NCBI GenBank assembly: GCA_900319645.1
Contig: ONPG01000006.1
Span: 68,561-132,560, forward strand
Origin: an uncultured Bacteroidales bacterium
Lineage (GTDB): Bacteria; Bacteroidota; Bacteroidia; Bacteroidales; Paludibacteraceae
Direction of reading: 5' to 3'
DNA length: 64,000 nt
The translations under genes were made by a program, and so were the position numbers. Within the stretch, counting starts at the first letter, position 1. Each line of letters starts with the position of its first letter. Below the pieces are notes generated by a model. That model had not been told where the DNA came from. It searched no databases and saw only the letters and a list, made by a program, of their open reading frames with translations. Of the stretch, positions 18,069 through 25,691 are shown piece after piece.

Positions 18069-20867
18069 ATGAAAAAACTATTTACATTCTTCGCTGCAAT
18101 GCTGGTGGCATTGGCAGTGAATGCGCAGGAAATCATTGTTACAGAACCAATTGCTCTTCCTGCTACGTTGAACGTTACTAATGTAACTTACCGTTCAGAA
18201 GGAATGCCTGACTTTGTAATTGAAGAAGGACAAGATTACGCAGGAACGTACTTCGACATGGGTGCGCACGACAGTTCTAACGATACTCTCCTCTATGCAG
18301 AGTGGGATGTAACGATTGAACCGATTACGTACAACATTGCTGTGGATGTGTATAATACGAACAGTTGGCGCGTACAACTCTATCTCCTTAACCTAGATGG
18401 TGATACGGTAAAGAGTCTGCGTTATAAAGGCTCATCCGGTCAGAAAGGACAATTTGCCATAGGTTCCATCGATATGAGTGATTTGGAGGCAGGTGTTTAC
18501 AAGGTGCGCGCACGCGCTGCTACTGCATGGTCTGCAATGAAGCTCAAAGATGTTATTTTTGAGGCAGATTATCATGGCGTTAATGTTAACCTGCCCGGTG
18601 CACTTCTCCCTGCTTATGCAGAATTGTCAGCTGGAGCCTCTGTAACGAACAATGCAATCGCGTTTAAACCGAGCACAGCTAATACCGAATATGCTACATG
18701 GAACGTAAGTTTTGCAAAAGCAGGCGAATATAATATCACAATAGACATAACCGCTCCTAACGGCCACAACTATGGCGTAGCTCTCCTTGATGGAGAGAAA
18801 GAAGTCGGCGCTGTGAATGAAGGTGGTCAGCATGGTGATACCGGTGTTAAAGAGCTTGGCGCTATCTCTGTACCCGCTGCCGGTAACTATGTAGTGAAAC
18901 TCACCAATGCAACGCAATGGTCAGAAGCTGTTCTCAACAGCATCACATTCAATGCTCCGGCAGAAGATCCAACTTTCTATCTGAAATTAAGTTCCGATTG
19001 GGCAAGTTGGCCGGCTAAGTATGCTATCTATTATTTCGATGATGAAACGAACGGTTGGTCTGATTTTATGACAGCAGTTCCGGAAGAGGAGAATATCTAT
19101 GTCGGCACTATTCCGGGCGGTTTTGCAGATGACAAGATTATCTTCGTTCGCTTGGACGGAGAAGCAACTGTACCTAATTGGGACGACAAATGGAGTCAAA
19201 CCGTTAATCTGGAGATTCCGGAAGGCAAAGATTTCTTTACCGTAACAAGCGGCGGTACAGGTAGTGAATGTAATGGTGAATGGTCTAAATACGGCGAGGA
19301 GTATGTTCCTGTTCTGCCGAACGGATTCTATCTCGTCGGTACATTCGGCGGTGAAGAGGAATGGAGTTTTGAGAAACTGGACGCTACGAAGATGTTTGCG
19401 GCTAATCCGGAGACGGAGGGTGAGTATCTCCTGGATTACACGCTGGCAGCAGGTGATCGCTTCAAAGCCGTTTATGTTGAGAACGACAACCTTCAGACTT
19501 GGTATCCGGAAGGAACCGGCAACGATTACGCAGTAACCGAGTGGACAGCCGGCGAGAAGACGATCTATTTCCGTCCGACATATCAAGAAGCTTGGGGTGG
19601 TCATTTCTACATTCAGGCAAACGAGCCGGTGGTTACCTATAGTGACTTTGAGATTGATCTGCGTCAAGGACAGTTGGGAACCGATAACAGCAACCCGAAC
19701 AATAAGTATTTGGCTATCAACGGAGAGGAATATATCTATACCGACGCAATGCCGTTCGCGTACAACGCTTATCTGACTACTGCTAAATACAATGGAAATC
19801 AGCATGGTTATGTCAACCTCGTAGTAACGATGCCGGTTGAGGCAGGTAACTACAAGATTACTATCGGTAACTGCTCTTATAATAATAAGAACGGCGCTGT
19901 GAAGAATGCAGATGGAACCGAGACGCTGGACCTCATTGACAAGAACGGTCAGACCATTACGGCGATTGAGACTCCGGAGAACTGCTACCACCAGAACACC
20001 ACGGAGAACGTTACTTCGGTATGGTTCGTAGCTGAGGCTGCTCAGACGATCCAGATTGTTTGCCCGCAGTATGCTCCGTATATCAAGGTAGAGCAGGTAG
20101 ATGAAGTTCCTGAAGAGGTAATTGTTTACACCGTTACTTTCGCTCATGCAGAGGGTGCAACGGGTGCGCTTCCTGCTAATTTGGTTGATTTGGCTCCGAC
20201 TACCGCAATCACCCTGCCGAAGAACACATCGATGTACAAAGAGGGTTATACTTTTGAAAGCTGGACAGACGGAGAAGATTTCTATGATCCGGGCTTTGAG
20301 TACGAGGTAAGCGATGATGTTACATTCACGGCTGTCTATGCGGAGAACACTGTATCGCTGGCAGGTCGCACAGAGGCTGTTACTATCAAGTGGGAGTTCT
20401 CGCAGTCCAAGGGTGTTGCTCCTATCAATGTTAGCGGCAAAGAGACTTTCGTGGTGGCTCAAGCAACTATAGGAGAGAGTAAGATTGACGTCAAGCTGCC
20501 TATTGATGCTACAGTAGGTAAGTTTGTGAATAGCGCAAACAGCTGGACGCAAATCAACCCGGGTGTGATCTTCTCTATTCCTTCGGCAAAGGACGCTGTG
20601 ATTACTTACAAGCAGTATGATAACGGCGTTGAAACCACACCGGAGATCAATGTAAGCGAGACAGACGCAACGTATCAGTTGGTAGCAGAAGGCACCTCCG
20701 GACAACTCTATTATGAGTATGTTCAGGTTGCCCTGCCGAAACCGACTGCAACCAGTGTTGAGAACGTAGAGGATGGTGTGAAAGCACAGAAGATGATCGA
20801 GAACGGTCAGATGGTTATTATCAAGAACGGCGTACGCTATAACGCACAAGGCGCCGTGCTGAAATAA
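18069..20867 (+). CDS. Secreted multi-module carbohydrate-binding-like protein with C-terminal tag
   Basis: This is a protein of 932 residues. The signal peptide is MKKLFTFFAAMLVALAVNA. Two beta-sandwich modules (about 50-165 and 185-300) repeat the pattern of those in the 1413-4565 protein (WDVT or WNVSF entry, YxVKLTNATQWSEA exit). Two segments beginning FYLKLSSDW (about 303) and FYLVGTFGGEEEW (about 420) look like starch-binding-type CBM modules. A further beta domain (about 525-680), an InlB-type repeat with YTFESWTDGEDF (about 690-765) and a last beta domain follow. The tail has MIENGQMVIIKNGVRYNAQG. No catalytic motif was recognised, so it is probably a surface glycan-binding or adhesive protein expressed with the phosphoesterases. 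Confidence 0.7.
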   Translation: MKKLFTFFAAMLVALAVNAQEIIVTEPIALPATLNVTNVTYRSEGMPDFVIEEGQDYAGTYFDMGAHDSSNDTLLYAEWDVTIEPITYNIAVDVYNTNSWRVQLYLLNLDGDTVKSLRYKGSSGQKGQFAIGSIDMSDLEAGVYKVRARAATAWSAMKLKDVIFEADYHGVNVNLPGALLPAYAELSAGASVTNNAIAFKPSTANTEYATWNVSFAKAGEYNITIDITAPNGHNYGVALLDGEKEVGAVNEGGQHGDTGVKELGAISVPAAGNYVVKLTNATQWSEAVLNSITFNAPAEDPTFYLKLSSDWASWPAKYAIYYFDDETNGWSDFMTAVPEEENIYVGTIPGGFADDKIIFVRLDGEATVPNWDDKWSQTVNLEIPEGKDFFTVTSGGTGSECNGEWSKYGEEYVPVLPNGFYLVGTFGGEEEWSFEKLDATKMFAANPETEGEYLLDYTLAAGDRFKAVYVENDNLQTWYPEGTGNDYAVTEWTAGEKTIYFRPTYQEAWGGHFYIQANEPVVTYSDFEIDLRQGQLGTDNSNPNNKYLAINGEEYIYTDAMPFAYNAYLTTAKYNGNQHGYVNLVVTMPVEAGNYKITIGNCSYNNKNGAVKNADGTETLDLIDKNGQTITAIETPENCYHQNTTENVTSVWFVAEAAQTIQIVCPQYAPYIKVEQVDEVPEEVIVYTVTFAHAEGATGALPANLVDLAPTTAITLPKNTSMYKEGYTFESWTDGEDFYDPGFEYEVSDDVTFTAVYAENTVSLAGRTEAVTIKWEFSQSKGVAPINVSGKETFVVAQATIGESKIDVKLPIDATVGKFVNSANSWTQINPGVIFSIPSAKDAVITYKQYDNGVETTPEINVSETDATYQLVAEGTSGQLYYEYVQVALPKPTATSVENVEDGVKAQKMIENGQMVIIKNGVRYNAQGAVLK

Positions 20868-20917
20868 GTTCTATCATCGGAACGGCTGCAAGCGCAAGAC
20901 GCTTTGGCCGTACGGAT

Positions 20918-20955
20918 AACAAAAATCAAGCTCTTTGCGGGGCTTGATTTTTGTT
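20918..20955 (+). terminator. Intrinsic terminator of the agaS-phosphoesterase gene series
   Basis: A perfect 14-bp inverted repeat (20918-20931 and 20942-20955) contains its own T-run (GATTTTTGTT) in the right arm. It ends the first + strand gene series 51 bp after the stop codon. Confidence 0.82.
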
Positions 20956-21009
20956 GTGTATAGGCGGTTTGTGTTTGTTCTGGAGGGTTTGTTTCCCGTT
21001 AGCGAGCCA

Positions 21010-21053
21010 CGAATCACGCTATAATCACGCTATAATCACGCTATAATCACGCT
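21010..21053. repeat. 11-bp tandem array ATAATCACGCT
   Basis: One variant unit (CGAATCACGCT) and three perfect units are present. The unit shares AATCAC and the 11-bp period with the array at 5089-5143. Confidence 0.9.
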
Positions 21054-21082
21054 ATTTTAACCAACAATTGAGAATGACTGTT

Positions 21083-21159
21083 CACAAAGGACATAAAGGA
21101 CATAAAGGACACAAAGGATACAAACAGGAACAAACAGGAACAAACGGGAATAAACGGGA
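21083..21159. repeat. CATAAAGGA and ACAAACAGGA repeat tract
   Basis: Four 9-bp units (CACAAAGGA or CATAAAGGA) pass into four 10-11 bp units (ACAAACAGGA, ACAAACGGGA). A 75-codon frame across it (21068-21295) is repeat-derived and not considered a gene. The rest of the 20956-21346 spacer shows nothing else. Confidence 0.85.
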
Positions 21160-21346
21160 TAGAGAGCGAGCCGTCAAAGACGGGGTTTACACCGGACCAT
21201 CACGGGACCATCTCCTATCCAAGACCGATGCAAGTGCTCTCAAGCGGCTAACGGAGGGATATGTTCTGTACAATAAAAAAATGACCATTACGTAAACATA
21301 ACGAATGGCCATTAGGGGAATCTTGACGAAAAGCAGGAACGGGTAG

Positions 21347-22123
21347 TCACACTATTCTTACTTCGATGCCTGCGGCTCGGAGTTTGGACGCCATGCCGGT
21401 AGGGATGGCGGAGTCGGTAATGATACAATCCAAGTCTTCGGGCCGGGCGATAAAGGAATAGCTACGTTTGTTGAACTTGGAGGAATCGAAGACCGCGATA
21501 ACCTGACTTGCCTGTTGGATCATGAGCTGGTTCATGAGCGCTTCCTCCAGGCTGGGCGTGGAGACACCATGCTCCATGGAGAACGAATCGACGCCGAGGA
21601 AGAGTTTGTAGCCCGTGAAATTGCGGAGGACGGAGAGAGCGAGCGGTCCGACCGTAGAGTGGTTGTTGGTATGGACGTTTCCACCCAGGAGAATCACATC
21701 GAAACGGTTGTAGGTGATGAGTTCGGACGCGATATTGATGGCGTTGGTGAGGATATGCAGGTTGCGGAACTTATGCAGATGGCGCGCCACCTCAAGCGTA
21801 GTCGTGCCGGAGTCGAGCATGATATGATCGCCCTCTTTGATGAGTTTGACCGCCTCTTCGCCGATACGCTCTTTCTCTTTGAAATTGAACATCCTTTTGC
21901 GAGAGATAGCCGTTTCTCCGTTAGGGTTCTCCACCGGCCGACGCATAGCCCCTCCGCGTGTGCGGATAAGCAGATTGCGGTTTTGCAGAACGGTCAGGTC
22001 CTTTCGGATTGTGACTTCTGAGATGCCTGTTTCGTTGCTTAATTCGGAGACGAGCACTTCTTCTTTCTGCTCCAGTTGGCGGAGGATAAGTGCTCTACGT
22101 TCTTTGGCGGAGGAGGTGTTCAT
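21347..22123 (-). CDS. DeoR/GlpR-family transcriptional regulator (AgaR-like)
   Basis: This is a protein of 258 residues. An N-terminal winged helix-turn-helix (about 6-60) has the DeoR signature VSELSNETGISEVTIRKDL and RTRGGAM. A C-terminal sugar-phosphate sensor domain follows, with DSGTTTLEVARHL (about 105), ILLGGNVHTNNHSTVGP (about 145) and FDSSKFNKRSYSFIA (about 213). Such proteins usually repress sugar catabolic genes and are released by a phosphorylated sugar. Its place between the tagatose-phosphate genes and the SusCD operon, plus TTTCG-rich tracts upstream of both, suggest it controls this locus. It has its own promoter and a leader of about 255 nt. Confidence 0.88.
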   Translation of the reverse strand: MNTSSAKERRALILRQLEQKEEVLVSELSNETGISEVTIRKDLTVLQNRNLLIRTRGGAMRRPVENPNGETAISRKRMFNFKEKERIGEEAVKLIKEGDHIMLDSGTTTLEVARHLHKFRNLHILTNAINIASELITYNRFDVILLGGNVHTNNHSTVGPLALSVLRNFTGYKLFLGVDSFSMEHGVSTPSLEEALMNQLMIQQASQVIAVFDSSKFNKRSYSFIARPEDLDCIITDSAIPTGMASKLRAAGIEVRIV

Positions 22124-22380
22124 GGCAATATGCTTTTTGCGGTTTTTTCAAAAAGCACGAGCCGGACGAGCAACAAACGAAGTCGGCCAACCCAGTAGTG
22201 AAGCCCCTCCGACCCGTGCAATATACACAAGTAATCAGGGCATATTGCTTCTCACTACAGTAAAGTTTGGCCGACTCGTTTGTAAAGAAATATGCCAGCG
22301 CGCTTTCGCGCAACAATCAATATGTTCTCCCTTTTTACGTCGTGGAGCTGACGACGTGCTACACGTAGCAATTTTGAAAT
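22124..22380 (-). promoter_or_regulatory. Highly structured 5' leader of the DeoR-type regulator gene
   Basis: Read on the - strand, this stretch lies between the promoter (22387-22418) and the start codon. It holds ACGTCGT/ACGACGT (22337-22357), GCGCG/CGCGC (22298-22311), an 18/17-bp long-range inverted repeat (22173-22190 with 22267-22283) enclosing GTAGTGAAGC/GCTTCTCACTAC (22195-22204, 22247-22258), and GCTTTTTG/CAAAAAGC (22132-22156). GCATATTGC at 22240-22248 can pair with 22218-22226 (8 of 9) or perfectly with 22125-22133, next to the start codon. These pairings exclude each other, which suggests a switch or an autoregulatory attenuator. No known riboswitch class was recognised. A degenerate MITE-like element is an alternative. 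Confidence 0.5.
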
Positions 22381-22386
22381 TCGGTG

Positions 22387-22418
22387 CAAAATTACAACAA
22401 ATTTTCGAAATATGCAAA
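22387..22418 (-). promoter_or_regulatory. Promoter of the DeoR-type regulator gene
   Basis: On the - strand, TTTG (22415-22418) and TAATTTTG (22387-22394) are separated by exactly 20 bp, as in the other promoters of this window. Confidence 0.72.
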
Positions 22419-22494
22419 TAAAAAGTTTCGTTCTGACTTTTCGAAACGTTCCGAAACATGGATTTAAGGGGGTGTATGTTTCGTAAATTGTTGA
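22403..22494. promoter_or_regulatory. TTTCG/CGAAA-rich candidate operator region between regulator and SusCD operon
   Basis: Boxes occur at 22403 (TTTTCGAAAT), 22426 (TTTCG), 22439 (TTTTCGAAAC), 22450 (CCGAAAC) and 22489 (TTTCGTAAA). They overlap the regulator promoter and precede the divergent operon promoter. The density and symmetry suggest binding sites for the DeoR-type protein. This is inference. Confidence 0.4.
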
Positions 22495-22574
22495 TTTTGC
22501 GTAAATTAAGTTTTGAATAAGAAAGTGTGTTATAGAGCATATTGCAAATTACGCGCTAAACTAAAAAAAAGTTG

Positions 22575-22582
22575 TAATTTTG
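22575..22582 (+). promoter_or_regulatory. -7 element of the amidohydrolase-GH36-SusCD operon
   Basis: TAATTTTG followed by C fits the Bacteroidota -7 box. The expected -33 TTTG is absent (ACGC at that position), so this may be a regulated or activator-dependent promoter. The leader is about 60 nt. Confidence 0.5.
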
Positions 22583-22649
22583 CGGCCGAAATAAAATGCG
22601 GTTGTAGTGTAGCACCGTTAGAACTGAAAACCCTAAAATAGATATAATC

Positions 22650-23738
22650 ATGAAAAAGTACTTGTTTTTCCTTGTTTCCGCCGCGCTGATGATGGTATCT
22701 TGCGCCAAGCAGCAGCCAGCCGGATCACCCGCAGACAAGATTTTGCTGGTAAATTTCAATCCGGTATCGGTGGACAATGTTCAGAAGACGTATGTTGATC
22801 GTGCCAAGTACACGATTATCGACATGCACTCGCATGACTACGCCGCCAACCGTGAGGAGATAGCCCAATGGGTGAAGGCCATGGACGCTGTGAACGTAGA
22901 GCACACGGCAATCATGCATTGCTCGTGGATCGGGCGTCCGTTTGAGGAGGTGGTAGAGCTGTACGCTCCGTTCAAAGACCGTTTCCGTTTCTGGTGTTGC
23001 TTCGACTACTCGGACATGAGCGAGGCAGGCATCTCCAAGGCTTGCGAGACGCTGGAGCGTTACCATGAGATGGGTGCAATAGGCGTTGGTGAGCTGGGCG
23101 ACAAGGGCGAAGGCGATCTGTATGCCCGTCCTGTGGAAGGCAAGGATATCCATATTGACGACCCGCGTATCCGTCCGCTCATACAGAAAGCCGCCGAGTT
23201 GAAGATGCCGATCAGCATTCACATCGCCGAGCCGTACTGGATGTACCTTCCGATGGACGAGACCAACGACGGTCTGGTGAACGCCGTGACATGGCATGTG
23301 GACACCACCCACTGCCTGGGTTACGACGCGCTGATGACGACCTTTGAGAACGCCGTCCGCGAAAACCCCAACACCATCTTCATCGCTTGCCATTACCTAA
23401 ACATGAACCATGATCTTCCGCGCCTGGGCGCTATGCTGGACAAGTATCCGAACATGTATATGGATATAAGCGCCCGCGTAGCGGAGTCCGCGCACACCCC
23501 GCGCACAACGCGTGAGTTCCTTATCAAGTATCAGGACCGCGTACTTTTCGGAACCGACAACGGCATGGAACCGGATATGTACCGCAAGATCTTCCGCGTA
23601 CTGGAGACCAACGACGAACATTTCTATGTGCCCGATTATGGTTACCACTGGGCGCTGAGCGGATTCAATCTGCCGGACGAAGTGCTGTATAAACTGTATC
23701 GCGGCAACGCAGAGCGGATACTGAACGAGTATAAGTAA
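22650..23738 (+). CDS. Amidohydrolase-family (amidohydrolase 2) lipoprotein
   Basis: This is a protein of 362 residues. MKKYLFFLVSAALMMVSC is a lipoprotein signal with the lipobox Cys at 18. The TIM-barrel metal-dependent hydrolase pattern is visible: IIDMHSHDY (metal HxH, about 56), ISIHIAEPY (about 190), FIACHYLNM (about 249) and FGTDNGM (about 296, catalytic Asp). Family members hydrolyse or decarboxylate diverse substrates. This one is unusual in being a lipoprotein inside a SusCD operon, so it may act on a glycan decoration or lactone outside the cytoplasm. It leads the operon and is followed after 65 bp of TCCAGAATTCC-type repeats by the GH36-like gene. Confidence 0.72.
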   Translation: MKKYLFFLVSAALMMVSCAKQQPAGSPADKILLVNFNPVSVDNVQKTYVDRAKYTIIDMHSHDYAANREEIAQWVKAMDAVNVEHTAIMHCSWIGRPFEEVVELYAPFKDRFRFWCCFDYSDMSEAGISKACETLERYHEMGAIGVGELGDKGEGDLYARPVEGKDIHIDDPRIRPLIQKAAELKMPISIHIAEPYWMYLPMDETNDGLVNAVTWHVDTTHCLGYDALMTTFENAVRENPNTIFIACHYLNMNHDLPRLGAMLDKYPNMYMDISARVAESAHTPRTTREFLIKYQDRVLFGTDNGMEPDMYRKIFRVLETNDEHFYVPDYGYHWALSGFNLPDEVLYKLYRGNAERILNEYK

Positions 23739-23796
23739 CAGAATATCCATAAATCCAGAATTCCGAAACTCCGGATTTCCAGAATTCCAGAAATTT
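23739..23796. repeat. CCAGAATTCC micro-repeat spacer
   Basis: The spacer is built of variants of TCCAGAATTCC (CAGAATATCC, CCAGAATTCC, CTCCGGATTTCC, CCAGAATTCCAG). No gene is present. Confidence 0.75.
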
Positions 23797-23803
23797 TGAT
23801 CAA

Positions 23804-25687
23804 ATGAAAAAGTCATCTTACATAGCATTGGGTCTGCTGACAATGGTATTGGCAGGTTGTTCAGTACGTCCGCAGAACGAGCGTCTGATATGCGTGGAAG
23901 CGGATATACAGACATTCCCGTATCATCATAGCGGCGTGATAGTAAGCAAGTTGCCGACCGTTACTCCCGTAGAAGGCGTGGAGGGACTGGAGGTGATAGA
24001 GACCTGTTTTATCAACCACGGCAATCCTATCACGGTCAAGGGTTACGAGCTTTGCCGGACCGAGGTGGTGGCGAAAGACAGCGTGGTATGGTCGTTGCAA
24101 CCCACCTCATCGTCTGCCCGCATGGACTGGGTGTTGCCCGTGACCGAAGGTTTCCAGAAGGAGAACTATATCGGCATGAACAACTGCGACTACGGAGGAG
24201 GTATCCCTGTGGTTGACCTCTGGCAGAAAGACGGCGGCGTAGCTGTCGGTTTGCTGGAGCCCGTGCTCAGAATGATCTCTATGCCGGTAGAGTGGAAATG
24301 TTTTGACAACAAAGTAAGTATGGCGTTGCGTTACAACCTGCCGGAGCCGATAGTGCTGCAAGCGGGCGACACGCTGCATTGCTTCAAGGCTTTCCGTCTG
24401 ACCCATAAAGGCGATTATTTCAACGCCCTGCGTGCGTTCTCGAACTATATGCAGGCCAACGAGGGAATCAAGTTGCAACCGTCAGAGCCGGAGGCGTTCG
24501 AGCCGGTATGGTGTGCGTGGGGTTACCATCGTCTGTTCACTATCAACGAGGTGATCGGTACGCTGGACAAAGTGGCTGAATTAGGATTCACGTGGGTGGA
24601 TATCGACGACGGCTATCAGATAGCGGAAGGCGACTGGAATACCAACAGCCGATTCCCGGGCGGCGACAAGGATATGCGCCGAATGACCGACGAGGTACAC
24701 AAACGCGGCATGAAAGCCAAACTATGGTGGGCTCCCCTGGCAGCAGACCCGGACACCAAGATCCTGAAAGAACACCCGGAGATGTTGCTCCGTACGGAAG
24801 AGTGGGCTCCCGAGTTTATTACATGGTGGGACAGCTGGTATCTCTCGCCGGTGAATCCTGCTACCGACGCTTACACCAAAGACTTGCTGAAGATGTTCAT
24901 ACAAACATGGAACTTCGACGGTCTCAAGCTGGATGGTCAGCACATGAACTGCTGTATGCCGGACTACAACGACCATTCGCAATTAGAGAGTGCGTTGGAC
25001 GCTCCCGAGCAGATGCCGTCGTATTTCGCGAAGATATACAAAGAGGCGCGCAGTTATAAACCTCATGCCGTTATCCAATTCTGTCCCTGCGGTTGCGCGA
25101 TCAACTATTATATGTTGCCTAACTTCAACCAGGCAGTAGCCAGCGACCCGATGAGTTCGTGTCAGGTGCGCATGAAACGCAAAGCTTATGCAGCGATGGC
25201 TCCGGATCTGGCTTATTACGGCGACCACGTGGAGTTGACCGACGGCGGCAAGGATTTCGCTTCGCAGATAGGTACCGGTTCGGTGATAGGCACCAAGTTC
25301 ACTTATCCGAAGGATAACCCCTACAACCCGGATCCGACCTCGTATCTGCTGACGCCGGAGAAAGAGCAACTGATCCGTAAATGGATGAAGATATACAAGG
25401 AGAACAACCTCTCCCGCGGCGAGTACCTCAACCTCTACACCTGGGGTTACGATTATCCCGAGGCACACGTGATCCGCCAGAACGATGCGATGTACTATTC
25501 GTTCTATAGCGATAATAAGCCGTTCAACGGCACGATCGAGCTCCGCGGACTGGAGAAGGGCGCGACCTACAAAGCCGTGGAATATGCAGCTGACGAACCG
25601 CGTGAGTTCATTGTCAGCGGCGACAAACCGCAGATCAAGGCTAATTTTGAGCGCAACTATTTACTAAAACTAACCAAAAATAACTAA
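23804..25687 (+). CDS. GH36-like (clan GH-D) glycosidase, lipoprotein
   Basis: This is a protein of 627 residues. The signal ends MVLAGC, so it is a lipoprotein. An N-terminal beta-sandwich (about 25-215) precedes a TIM barrel with WCAWGYHRLFTINEV (about 235), FTWVDIDDGYQIAEGDW (about 263) and WNFDGLKLDGQ, where Asp at about 377 is the expected clan GH-D nucleophile in its K-x-D context. A C-terminal beta domain follows. Clan GH-D enzymes release alpha-galactose or alpha-GalNAc. With the galactosamine pathway next door, an alpha-galactosidase or alpha-N-acetylgalactosaminidase role is reasonable but unproven. It lies 4 bp before susC. Confidence 0.78.
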   Translation: MKKSSYIALGLLTMVLAGCSVRPQNERLICVEADIQTFPYHHSGVIVSKLPTVTPVEGVEGLEVIETCFINHGNPITVKGYELCRTEVVAKDSVVWSLQPTSSSARMDWVLPVTEGFQKENYIGMNNCDYGGGIPVVDLWQKDGGVAVGLLEPVLRMISMPVEWKCFDNKVSMALRYNLPEPIVLQAGDTLHCFKAFRLTHKGDYFNALRAFSNYMQANEGIKLQPSEPEAFEPVWCAWGYHRLFTINEVIGTLDKVAELGFTWVDIDDGYQIAEGDWNTNSRFPGGDKDMRRMTDEVHKRGMKAKLWWAPLAADPDTKILKEHPEMLLRTEEWAPEFITWWDSWYLSPVNPATDAYTKDLLKMFIQTWNFDGLKLDGQHMNCCMPDYNDHSQLESALDAPEQMPSYFAKIYKEARSYKPHAVIQFCPCGCAINYYMLPNFNQAVASDPMSSCQVRMKRKAYAAMAPDLAYYGDHVELTDGGKDFASQIGTGSVIGTKFTYPKDNPYNPDPTSYLLTPEKEQLIRKWMKIYKENNLSRGEYLNLYTWGYDYPEAHVIRQNDAMYYSFYSDNKPFNGTIELRGLEKGATYKAVEYAADEPREFIVSGDKPQIKANFERNYLLKLTKNN

Positions 25688-25691
25688 TCCT

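Noticed and set aside
18987-20849. 620-codon antisense frame under the multi-module protein
   Set aside because: No motif or promoter; composition is that of a shadow frame.
21068-21295. 75-codon frame in the repeat spacer
   Set aside because: Its sequence is KGHKGHKG-type low complexity from a 9-bp repeat, with no homology or promoter.
22173-22283. 111-bp element with 17-18 bp terminal inverted repeats as a MITE
   Set aside because: No target-site duplication was seen and no second copy occurs in the window; the stems fit a leader RNA better. Not fully excluded.
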